Shown here: positions 1 to 7,407 of the stretch, piece after piece | Layout of the letters: every line of letters starts with the position of its first letter | How positions within the stretch are numbered: the first letter of the stretch is position 1 | Assembly (NCBI GenBank): GCA_020632975.1 | Contig: JACKEL010000010.1 | Span: 1 to 64,000, forward strand | DNA length: 64,000 nt | Direction of reading: 5' to 3' | Source: Myxococcales bacterium | Lineage (GTDB): Bacteria > Myxococcota_C > UBA6777 | Notes under the pieces: model-generated | The model's input: only the letters and a program-made list of their open reading frames with translations | Told to the model about the DNA's origin: nothing | The model's database searches: none | Program-made: the position numbers and the translations under genes

Positions 1-601
1 GATCGTATTCGTTGATGGGCTGATCTTTGACTTGTTGGAGGTACACGTCGTAGACATCGTCTTTGGGGATATCACGGACAGAGAGATCGTAGCCAAACTG
101 CGTTGTATAGGCGCCTTCGTACTGCTCAACGAGTTTGCGCAGAGCATCTTCGCCCACGAGTGCGCGCTCAGTGTTGATCTCGCTTTGTTCAGAAAGGGTA
201 CGCGTGAAACTGTCTTTGGCTTCGGTCGTTGCGTATGTAGGGGAAGGAACGCGATAAGAAGACAGGTAAGGATTGAACTGTGCCCAAGTGTTCCACATGC
301 GGGTCATGGGATTGGTTTCGCTGCGAGGCGAGAAATAATCCGAGCGGGAACGTTGGTCAGCAGCATGAAGACGATGCTCTGCCCCATCGATAAAGTTTTT
401 CAAAAGCTCGCGTCCATGGACACTTCCAGAGGGTGCCATCTGATCGAGGCCTTGAAGCAGCTCGAGTTCTTCGGACTTTGAGACTTTGCCATCTGCGGTA
501 ACATTGTCGATCAGGTTACGCGCCGTTTGTACATCGAGTTCCTGTTGACCAGAGCGGACTTGTTGAATCATGGACTGGAGGTTCTTATCGATTCTCGGCA
601 T
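1..601 (-). CDS. Unknown protein, C-terminus cut by the window edge
   Basis: The frame is open from an ATG at 601 to the left edge, giving about 200 residues with no stop. The start begins MPRIDKNLQSMIQQ, and AAGGA lies about 9 nt upstream. It starts 15 nt after the stop of the Fic-domain gene, so the two are almost certainly cotranscribed. Residues about 31-45 read DNVTADGKVSKSEE, a partial EF-hand-like D-x-x-x-D-G pattern, but one loop is not enough to claim calcium binding. There is no signal peptide or membrane segment in the visible part, which is polar and mostly helical. I do not recognise a family. The tight link to a Fic protein suggests a partner, regulator or target of that enzyme; this is inference. 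Confidence 0.75.
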   Translation of the reverse strand, partial: MPRIDKNLQSMIQQVRSGQQELDVQTARNLIDNVTADGKVSKSEELELLQGLDQMAPSGSVHGRELLKNFIDGAEHRLHAADQRSRSDYFSPRSETNPMTRMWNTWAQFNPYLSSYRVPSPTYATTEAKDSFTRTLSEQSEINTERALVGEDALRKLVEQYEGAYTTQFGYDLSVRDIPKDDVYDVYLQQVKDQPINEYD

Positions 602-616
602 CTCTTCTATCCTTTT

Positions 617-1255
617 CTACGCTTCGCGGGGGGTGGATGGCATCGCTTCAGGGTGCAGCGCCTCAGACATCCACTGCGTCATAATTTGGAAAGGTTTGGA
701 CTGTTTCAGTCTTTGGAGCGTGGTTTGTTCAAAAAAGGCCGATAGTTCCGTTCTTGCGCGGTAATAGGACGCAGGAGAGTCACCATCACAAGGCGGCAGC
801 AACGAGACCCAAACCCCCATCGCCATCCGCCCAGCATCAGCGGGAAGATCCATCGGGAGTTGTAGGAGTTGCCAACGGCGCATCAACAGGAACTGCGAAA
901 AATCCACAGCAACGCGGCCATTTCCAGCTTCAAAGGGATGAATCGCAGTGATCCCAAAAAAGCCGAAAGCCGCGACAAACAGGTCGTCTTGTGGACTTTG
1001 ACAGGAGGCCCACAAACGATGTAACTGCTCACCAAAAAACAAAACAAGTGCAGGAACATCCTTGGCATGAGGGAAATGGTGCTCAGGAGAAGACAACAGC
1101 TTTTCGCGCAGAGGCAAGAACTTCTCTTTGTGTCCAACGTGAAAAGCGGCAAGGCGACTGAGGGCTTCGGGGATGGGGGCTTCGGCTTTTGCGAGTTCGG
1201 CCAGCAAAGCCTCCCGGGGATCGCCCATCATGATCGCATGGAGTTCGTGCAGCAT
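617..1255 (-). CDS. Fic-fold protein with a degenerate Fic motif
   Basis: Fic proteins usually transfer AMP or another nucleotide-derived group to a hydroxyl of a target protein, using the signature HPFx(D/E)GNGRxxR. Here residues 106-114 read HPFEAGNGR, so the catalytic His and the GNGR anion hole are present, but the acidic Mg-binding position is Ala and the last Arg is Val (GNGRVAV). The fold context (hydrophobic helix before the motif, FLLMRRW after it) fits Fic. I chose the ATG at 1255 (212 residues) because AGAAGG sits 6 nt upstream; the frame stays open upstream to about 1438, but that part is Ser/Arg-rich and lacks a better start. No inhibitory (S/T)xxxE(G/N) helix was evident. First gene of a two-gene unit with the unknown protein downstream. 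The altered motif could mean loss of AMPylation, a different cosubstrate, or a binding role. Confidence 0.8.
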   Translation of the reverse strand: MLHELHAIMMGDPREALLAELAKAEAPIPEALSRLAAFHVGHKEKFLPLREKLLSSPEHHFPHAKDVPALVLFFGEQLHRLWASCQSPQDDLFVAAFGFFGITAIHPFEAGNGRVAVDFSQFLLMRRWQLLQLPMDLPADAGRMAMGVWVSLLPPCDGDSPASYYRARTELSAFFEQTTLQRLKQSKPFQIMTQWMSEALHPEAMPSTPREA

Positions 1256-1676
1256 CTCATACCTTCTTGCTTGTAGGATCTTCACTCCAAGGCTTTCGCC
1301 TCTTCTTGATCTTCGAGACTTTTGGGAAGAGGTTGCGCCTCGTTCTTTGTCGAAAGTATCTAACATCTCCCTCAAAGAGAGTACAAGTATTTGTTTTTGA
1401 TGTGGGAAAGCCACAAGTGTTTCAACAAGGAATGACAAGACATCAAGCCCCCCAAACCACCTCGCCTTTGCGTGAAGATATCGATCTTAAAAGCTTTTAA
1501 AGACCGAAGTCCCTACAAAAGCAAAGAGAGAAGGAAAGGCGCGAAAGCCCCCAAAGATACGGAAGATCGGAAATGATAGAAAGATGGAAGATCGGAAATG
1601 ATAGAAAGATGGGAGATGAAGAGACGGGAGAGGCGAGAAAAAAAGAGGAAGCTAGGAAAGAGCCGTATTCGCGGGA
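1256..1676. other. Intergenic region between the ATP-grasp cluster and the Fic gene
   Basis: About 420 bases with no convincing gene. It should hold the promoter of the Fic unit and the 3' end of the ATP-grasp transcript, but I could not identify a hairpin followed by a T run. Its lower-coordinate part keeps the Fic frame open (to about 1438) without a good start. Near 1561-1610 there is an exact 25-bp tandem duplication in purine-rich DNA, listed separately. Confidence 0.6.
1561..1610. repeat. Exact 25-bp tandem direct repeat, two copies
   Basis: Bases 1561-1585 and 1586-1610 are identical; each unit starts GGAAGATCGG and ends AGAAAGAT. A shortened third start (GGGAGATGAAGAG) follows. The tract is purine-rich and lies in the gap downstream of the ATP-grasp cluster. 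It looks like a simple replication-slippage duplication. No protein or RNA role is apparent. Confidence 0.95.
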
Positions 1677-2903
1677 TTATGCGTCTTCAAACTCGACACG
1701 GATGGTCGTAATCAAGCGACGCAGCGCTTCTTTGACGACTTCAGTGCTGGGGTGACGGACGACAACATAACCTTCCCCTTCGTAGCTGGGGGACGCATGT
1801 TGCCCGATCTGCGGGAGTTTGGCTTCGACGACAAGTGAGCCCACTTCGCGTTGTGCTTGTTCGATACCGTGGATGGCTTTGACTTTTCCTTTGCCCATAC
1901 CACGGAGGAATGCGGCGCCTGCGGCATATTTTTGTTGGGGGAAAGGGAAGGTACCAAGGATCATGAGTTGTGCCCAAGCCTTGTGGAAGTCGAAGTCATA
2001 ACCAAGCGAGGTCAAGGTCATGATCTGCGCACCAGGCGGACGGGCGGCCACTTCGGAGATCGCGATGCTTTGATCGTCGCGAAGGAACCATTCCATATGG
2101 CTAAGGCCCGTTTCCATACCAAGCGCTTGCAACGCTTGTTTGTTGGCATCAACGATCTTTTGGTAGTGCGGCGCATCTTGTTCGCGGGGCAACAAGACAC
2201 ACCACTGAATCCACGGATTCTTCAGGACTTCCAACGGCGTGGGGTAGTAGCGTGTGGAAGAGTACCACACAAGTTTGCCATCGACGCTGACGCCTTCAAA
2301 CGAGAACTCTTGTCCTTTGACAAACTCTTCGAACAGCGTGGGGTTCTCGGCTGAGAACTGCGAAACAGAGAGGTAGTCTTTCAGTTGTTGTTCGTCGTTG
2401 ATTTGGAAAGTATTGCGTGCACCTGCACCTGCGGGGGGCTTGATCACCAAGGGATACCCGACGGTTTTCACAAACTCCCACACTTGATCAACTTGCGTTG
2501 CGAGCAAGTGACGAGCGCAAGGAAGTCCGTTGGAGCGCAAGACGTCCTTCATTTGGGCTTTTTCGCGGAAGTTGCGAGCAACAGCTTCGCTCATCCCGTA
2601 GATGCCGAGGTGATCGCGCACGATGCCCAAAGTGATCTGAAGATCTTCGAGAAAGCCGATCAGACGGTGGACTTCGCCATTTTTCTGCATCAGAAAACGA
2701 CAAGCCATGACCAACTGTCCCGCATCAAGGGCATTGTTGACACGGTAGTGACCAACGATCTTATCGCGGTATTCTTGGGGGAAGCGCTCGATTGGTTCGT
2801 GCGTTACGACACTGACGCCCACACCTGGGATCTCCAGCATCGGTTTGAAAAAGCGGTAGGTAGTCTGACCAAGGTAAGGAACAACAAACACGACGTGTTT
2901 CAT
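1677..2903 (-). CDS. ATP-grasp ligase C of the six-gene cluster
   Basis: The 408-residue protein has the ATP-grasp fold, which activates a carboxylate as acyl phosphate and joins it to an amine or thiol. Visible motifs are the ATP-binding strand VIKPPAGAGARNTF (residues 153-166), EEFVKGQEFSFE (192-203), HMEW (269-272) and the metal-binding SEVAARPPG (283-291). The N-terminal ~100 residues form a Rossmann-like pre-domain as in PurK/carbamoyl-phosphate-synthase relatives. Start ATG at 2903 with GAGAGG 8 nt upstream. It is the last gene of the cluster, 72 nt after the short esterase. It shares motif spacing and flanks with the two other ATP-grasp genes, so all three are paralogues. Substrates are unknown; the most distant of the three from the others by eye. 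Confidence 0.92.
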   Translation of the reverse strand: MKHVVFVVPYLGQTTYRFFKPMLEIPGVGVSVVTHEPIERFPQEYRDKIVGHYRVNNALDAGQLVMACRFLMQKNGEVHRLIGFLEDLQITLGIVRDHLGIYGMSEAVARNFREKAQMKDVLRSNGLPCARHLLATQVDQVWEFVKTVGYPLVIKPPAGAGARNTFQINDEQQLKDYLSVSQFSAENPTLFEEFVKGQEFSFEGVSVDGKLVWYSSTRYYPTPLEVLKNPWIQWCVLLPREQDAPHYQKIVDANKQALQALGMETGLSHMEWFLRDDQSIAISEVAARPPGAQIMTLTSLGYDFDFHKAWAQLMILGTFPFPQQKYAAGAAFLRGMGKGKVKAIHGIEQAQREVGSLVVEAKLPQIGQHASPSYEGEGYVVVRHPSTEVVKEALRRLITTIRVEFEDA

Positions 2904-2975
2904 GGAACGACCTCTCTGTGTGGTCTCAAAGCCAGCATGCGACGCACTACGCCCGCATGAATGGGGATATCGGTC

Positions 2976-3713
2976 TTAGGGGACCATCTTATCAAGATAT
3001 TTGGGAAGCATATCGCGCCAAGTGATCCAGTCGTGATCCCAGTCGTGCCAGATATCGACACGGTGGGGGATCTGCTTGGCTGCGAGGACATGGGCGACAC
3101 GGTGGCTTTGTTCGGGTTCTTCCCAACGTCCATCCCCCGTTGCAAGGAGGATAAAGCGTTCACGAAGCTTGTTCAGTTGCTCGCCTTCGGGGAGGTTGGG
3201 GAGAAAGTGCAGCGGCGAAGAAAAGTAGAGGTCGAGGCTGTGTTGACCCTTGGACCAACGTTGGATATCGAAAGTACCGCTCATGCAGATCGCATGAGAA
3301 AAGATCTCAGGAGCACGCGTAATCGCAGCGAGTGCGTTGTAAGCCCCAAGTGACGCACCAGCGGTCATGATGGGGATCTCAGGCGAACGACAGTCTTGTC
3401 GAATCGCGGGCACAACTTCGTTCACGACGAAGTGATGATAAGCATTTTGCATCGCAGCGCGCTCAAGGCCCGATGCGTTGGGGTCGAGCCATGTGCGACC
3501 AGCGACACTGTCACAAGAATAGACCTTGATCCGTCCCCCTTCAATCAAAGGACGCAGCGCACGCATCATCAAGAAACGTTCGCTTTCTTCGGCATCTCCA
3601 CCAGCCGTTGGAAAAAGTAGCAGGGGCTGTCCGTAATAACCAAAACGCGCAACCAAAACTTCCTGACGAAGCCGTGTCGAGTACCAACGAGAGGCCAGTT
3701 TGTAGGGGAACAT
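2976..3713 (-). CDS. Alpha/beta-hydrolase esterase, short COG4947-like type
   Basis: A 245-residue cytoplasmic protein with no signal peptide. The nucleophile elbow is GASLGAYNA (Ser near residue 118) and the C-terminal HDWDHDWITWRD carries the likely catalytic His, a pattern shared with the Fes/esterase-D fold. The first residues MFPYKLASRWYST lead into a beta strand and FPTAGGDAEE, a probable oxyanion region. Start ATG at 3713 with AAAGGAG 7 nt before it. It lies between the longer Fes-like esterase and ATP-grasp C. The same HDWxxW(I/T)xWRD ending is found in the neighbouring esterase (DGHNWINWRD), so the two hydrolases are distant relatives. Context suggests it cleaves or transfers an ester or amide made by the ATP-grasp enzymes; the substrate is not known. 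Confidence 0.85.
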   Translation of the reverse strand: MFPYKLASRWYSTRLRQEVLVARFGYYGQPLLLFPTAGGDAEESERFLMMRALRPLIEGGRIKVYSCDSVAGRTWLDPNASGLERAAMQNAYHHFVVNEVVPAIRQDCRSPEIPIMTAGASLGAYNALAAITRAPEIFSHAICMSGTFDIQRWSKGQHSLDLYFSSPLHFLPNLPEGEQLNKLRERFILLATGDGRWEEPEQSHRVAHVLAAKQIPHRVDIWHDWDHDWITWRDMLPKYLDKMVP

Positions 3714-3796
3714 GCGAAGCTCCTTTGGGGTCTATGTACACATGGGTGCGTGAGCCATGGGGCCTTTGATCGCGCCAAAAGCCCGAAGATCCGAGA

Positions 3797-4933
3797 TCAC
3801 TCGTAGATCATCCACAAGGGTCCAGGGAAAAGCCAAGAAAGCGCATCTCGCAAGTGATCGCGCCAGTTGATCCAGTTGTGTCCATCGCGCGACTCACGGA
3901 AGCGAACTTCCATCCCTGTCTTCTGAAGAAGCGGAACAATCGAGCGATTTTCGTAGATCAGCGACTCATACATCCCACAAGAGAGGAAGATCTTGTCGCT
4001 AGGCTTGCCAGGTCTTTTGCGGAAGCGGTTCATAAAGTCCACGACAGGATCAAACAAAGGACCGCGCTTGTTGTCGCCGATGTCGGTAAATGCGAAGGAA
4101 CCAGACTGCAACAACAGGCGTCCAAAGACCCCTGGATTGCGCCAAGCCGTCGAAAGTGTCGCAACGCCGCCAAACGACGCGCCCATCAAGCCGCGCATCG
4201 CAGGGATATCGTGGACAGGGTAGTTCTCTTGGAGAAAAGGCAAGACCTCTTCCACTGTAAAACGCGCTTGTTGCGGATGATCGGGATATTCGTTCAAGCG
4301 CTGGACAGGATGCTGCAACGCCACGATCAAAGGGGCCACTTCATTGCGATGGATCAAGTTATCAAGCACTGTCTTAAAGGACGAATAACGCTTGTAATCA
4401 GGCCCATCGTGGACAATCAACAAAGGATAGCGACGACGTGGGCGAAAGCGTGCAGGCAAATACACCGTGAGATGGCGCTTTTCACCATAAGCCTTGCTAA
4501 AGATCTCGATGTCTTCGAGTGTTCCAGGCCGACTCTCTGAGTCTTCTTCTATCCATTCAGGCGTGATGTAACCTGCCCCTTGGCAAACCGAGTTGGCACC
4601 GAAGGGATCGTAAGCCAAGTGACGATTCAAGGGATCGCGGATCCAACGACCTTGGCCACCTTGGACCACCTCAAACTTGTACTCGATACGCGATTCTCTC
4701 GGGATATCCGCTTGCAACACCCAAAGATTGGTCTTGGGGATACGGAAAAAGTCTTGCGACGAGGGCAAACCAAAGATCCAGTGACGCAAGCGGACTTGCT
4801 CGGCATCTCCACGATACAGAAACAACACACTGGTCTCTTCGACCCAAGGGAAAGAGTGTTCTTGAAGAAACTCGTCGATCTCTGCATCCGAAACGGGGAT
4901 GCGCTGTTGTAGGCGGTGGATGAGTGAACTCAA
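3797..4933 (-). CDS. Enterochelin-esterase-like (Fes family) hydrolase
   Basis: A 378-residue protein with an N-terminal Ig-like/CBM48-like strand domain (roughly residues 35-130; DPLNRHLAYDPFG) followed by an alpha/beta-hydrolase domain. The nucleophile motif is GLMGASFGGVATL and the catalytic His is in DGHNWINWRDHL near the C-terminus; this is the Fes/IroD arrangement. Enterochelin esterases cut siderophore trilactones, but no siderophore genes are seen here, so the true substrate is probably different. It begins with TTG at 4933, which overlaps the TGA of the S51-like gene (TTGA); AAGGAGAG lies just upstream within that gene, so the two are translationally coupled. Followed by the short esterase after 83 nt. 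Confidence 0.87.
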   Translation of the reverse strand: MSSLIHRLQQRIPVSDAEIDEFLQEHSFPWVEETSVLFLYRGDAEQVRLRHWIFGLPSSQDFFRIPKTNLWVLQADIPRESRIEYKFEVVQGGQGRWIRDPLNRHLAYDPFGANSVCQGAGYITPEWIEEDSESRPGTLEDIEIFSKAYGEKRHLTVYLPARFRPRRRYPLLIVHDGPDYKRYSSFKTVLDNLIHRNEVAPLIVALQHPVQRLNEYPDHPQQARFTVEEVLPFLQENYPVHDIPAMRGLMGASFGGVATLSTAWRNPGVFGRLLLQSGSFAFTDIGDNKRGPLFDPVVDFMNRFRKRPGKPSDKIFLSCGMYESLIYENRSIVPLLQKTGMEVRFRESRDGHNWINWRDHLRDALSWLFPGPLWMIYE

Positions 4934-5946
4934 CGATGCTCTCCTTGGGGTTGTATGTCAGCAGAGGAAGCAGCCTGCGGGTCCAACACTACCGAGGGTA
5001 GCTCGATCTCTTTGGGATGCAGGAAGTTGTGCACTTGTCCTTCGGCCGTCAGAAGGCGCGTTCGGGGATGCAACTTCCATCCTTTGTCTGTCGCTTGGAT
5101 GTGTGAACCTTCGTCAAGCGCAAAGCACAGAGAAGGAGCAAAACGCTGCGCAAGCAAGGCAACACGGGCAGGATCGTTCAGGTTCAAACGTCGCCGCGCA
5201 TGTGGCAAAGGCAACAGCCCTTTGAAGTAACCGAGGCCCAGATCCAAGATCTCGGGTGCACCCGCACCTTGGGGCGGCTTGTCGTGAAAAAGAACCACCT
5301 TTTCACTCAGCGCCATCGCCCCAGCTGACCAAGCGACAAGATGATGATCCTTGAAAAAGCTCTCGATCCCGAGCATACGGATGCGGTTCAACAACACCGC
5401 AACGTGGCCCCCTGCGATGGCGATGGTGCCGCAGTATCCAAGGATCGACTGGATCTCTTCGCGCTGCTTCTGAACTGCCGTTCGCTCTAGGCTGTTCCAC
5501 TTGCTTTCAAAGTCGTCATGGATCTCTTGAAGACGTCGAACATGATGCTGATCCAACCGTCGCAAGGCGTCGATCGCATCTTCGCGTTCGGGTTGAAGCA
5601 ATGTCTCTTCGCCTTGCTGCGCAAACAGGTAACGCGCAGCATCCAGCGAAAGATCGAGACGATAGCGGTAAAGACTCTGAAGCTCACGAAGCTGATCTTG
5701 GCGCGCACGATGCGCCTCAAAAAACTCGGTATCTTCGTGATAAACTTCTTCGCAACGTCCATGTACACGAAGGTTATGTACACGACATCGCGTCCCCAAG
5801 ACCTCGCGAAGTTCTTCGTCTTCTTCCTCGCGCTCTTGCCATCCAGCAGAGATCAGCGCGATATCACCGTCCACACCGAGCCCTTGAAGGACATTGTGAA
5901 CGATGGGTTCGAGTCGTTGGGGTCCAAGCACGATGAGATGTGGCAT
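4930..5946 (-). CDS. Peptidase S51 / cyanophycinase-like protein with a long helical insert
   Basis: The class I glutamine-amidotransferase-like fold of the S51 family includes peptidase E (aspartyl dipeptidase) and cyanophycinase. Here GTIAIAGGHVAVLLNR forms the strand-turn before the active site and VAWSAGAMALS is the nucleophile elbow (SxGA with Ser). The protein has 338 residues, about 70-110 more than PepE or cyanophycinase; the extra length is a charged, helical segment at about residues 70-165 between the first strands and the catalytic core. Start ATG at 5946. It follows ATP-grasp B after 50 nt and overlaps the next gene by 4 nt. A serine peptidase that cuts Asp-linked or isopeptide bonds beside three ATP-grasp ligases recalls cyanophycin-type make-and-break pairs; this comparison is inference. 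Confidence 0.82.
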   Translation of the reverse strand: MPHLIVLGPQRLEPIVHNVLQGLGVDGDIALISAGWQEREEEDEELREVLGTRCRVHNLRVHGRCEEVYHEDTEFFEAHRARQDQLRELQSLYRYRLDLSLDAARYLFAQQGEETLLQPEREDAIDALRRLDQHHVRRLQEIHDDFESKWNSLERTAVQKQREEIQSILGYCGTIAIAGGHVAVLLNRIRMLGIESFFKDHHLVAWSAGAMALSEKVVLFHDKPPQGAGAPEILDLGLGYFKGLLPLPHARRRLNLNDPARVALLAQRFAPSLCFALDEGSHIQATDKGWKLHPRTRLLTAEGQVHNFLHPKEIELPSVVLDPQAASSADIQPQGEHR

Positions 5947-5996
5947 ATCGTTTGGGTTCCTTGTGCGTGGTAACGAGGTCGTGCGCCTAGGGCGCG

Positions 5997-7217
5997 TCAG
6001 CGGCTAGCGAACATCTGGATGTCCGTCGCAGCGGCATCGGCCATCATCAAGGCGTCTTCCCAACGAGGATGACGAACAATCAAAAAGCCGTCGCTTACGA
6101 GCGTTTGTTTCCAGTTGCGTCGATGCGCTCCCACAGGAAGGAGTTGTTCTGCGCAGAGCCATTGCCCAAAGCGTCGTTTGTAAGCTTCGAGCCCATGGAC
6201 CTGTCGGATGTAACCTTCACCTTGGGCGCGCTTAAAGATAATGGCGGTGTTATAGACCCTTCGTTGGGATGCTGCAAAATGTCTCCAACACACAACACGC
6301 GCCCACTCGCGGAACAGGTCGATATCGTTGGTATAATTCATCTGATCCACGAGATGCGCCCCACCCGGACGGCAACCGATCTCACCAAAGACCACCTCGC
6401 CATTGGACTTGAGATACCACTCCATGTGCGTAAAGCCCGTTCCCATGCCAAGAGCCTTGAGCACACCTTTCCCAAGCTCGATACCTTTGCGGATCTTGGG
6501 TTGGTTGAGATCCGAGACCGTCACGATCACTGGGCTGATCCACTCGTTGGTTCGGGCGATAAGGGGGCGCGGGAGATACTGTGCAACGTTCATATAGACG
6601 GGCTCACCGTCGATACAGATGGTGTCAAAAGTAAACTCTTCACCATCCACAAACTCTTCGACGCTGACTTCGGGGACGTGACGCAAGGCAGGCAAGATCC
6701 GTTCAAGTTCTTCGTTGTTTTGGATGCGATACGTATCCGCGCTACCAGCCCCAGCGATCGGTTTGAGGATCACGGGAAAGCCGATGGTATGGGCTGCATC
6801 TCGCACATCTTTTTCTGTACGAGCGCGAAAAGCATAAGGGACACGCAAACCCGCCTTGGCGACGCGCTCTTTCATCAGTTGCTTGTCGCGAAAACCCAAC
6901 ACGGTATCGTAGGACATCCCCGATACACCAAGGACTTCGCGCAATCGCGCCGCTGCCAAAACAAGGATCTCCCACTGCGCTTCGACGCGATCGACCTTTC
7001 GATGACCCAGCCACTGTTTGACACGCGCCACCAAGTCCCCTTCGTTCATGATGCTGGGAACTTGGAGATAGTCGCTAAGGTAAGGCTTGACTCGTTCGGG
7101 AAGTGCATGGGCTGGCGTGTCGCCTACGCCTAACACTTTGGCGCCAACTTCGGCCAAACCACGGGTATATTCGATCATCTCGGGGGGATACGCAGGACTC
7201 AAAAAGAGGACTTGCAT
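5997..7217 (-). CDS. ATP-grasp ligase B of the six-gene cluster
   Basis: A 406-residue ATP-grasp protein. Key motifs are VILKPIAGAGSADTY (residues 149-163), EEFVDGEEFTFD (187-198), HMEWYL (264-269) and GEIGCRPGGAHL (278-289). The N-terminal stretch FLSPAYPPEM mirrors FLAPNFPSNQ of ATP-grasp A, and the linker before the ATP site (SYDTVLGFRDKQLMKE) matches the same place in A (SETITLCRDKFRMKQ); both are typical of a moving lid in carboxylate-amine ligases. Start ATG at 7217 with AAGGAG about 10 nt upstream. It lies 190 nt downstream of A and 50 nt upstream of the S51-like gene. The reaction should be ATP-dependent amide bond formation; the substrates cannot be read from sequence. Confidence 0.93.
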   Translation of the reverse strand: MQVLFLSPAYPPEMIEYTRGLAEVGAKVLGVGDTPAHALPERVKPYLSDYLQVPSIMNEGDLVARVKQWLGHRKVDRVEAQWEILVLAAARLREVLGVSGMSYDTVLGFRDKQLMKERVAKAGLRVPYAFRARTEKDVRDAAHTIGFPVILKPIAGAGSADTYRIQNNEELERILPALRHVPEVSVEEFVDGEEFTFDTICIDGEPVYMNVAQYLPRPLIARTNEWISPVIVTVSDLNQPKIRKGIELGKGVLKALGMGTGFTHMEWYLKSNGEVVFGEIGCRPGGAHLVDQMNYTNDIDLFREWARVVCWRHFAASQRRVYNTAIIFKRAQGEGYIRQVHGLEAYKRRFGQWLCAEQLLPVGAHRRNWKQTLVSDGFLIVRHPRWEDALMMADAAATDIQMFASR

Positions 7218-7407
7218 CAGACTCTATCTCCTTGGGCGAGCGACTTTGTCGCAAACACCCCAGCCTTAAAACGACGCGAGAGAGAAGAAGCGCACAAAAG
7301 ATGCCCAAACAACCAATAGATAGAGCGATCCGTTCGATGGTCTCGTCTATTTGGGTCAAGGCATCTTCAAAGCACGCATGGACCGAATATTCCAAAGGTA
7401 AACAGGA

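Noticed and set aside
3797..4933. Siderophore (enterobactin) utilisation gene
   Set aside because: Fold is Fes-like, but no siderophore synthesis, receptor or ABC importer genes are nearby; context fits the ATP-grasp cluster better.
5880..5930. tRNA-like GGTTCGAGTC motif
   Set aside because: It lies inside the S51-like coding region and no cloverleaf can be drawn around it.
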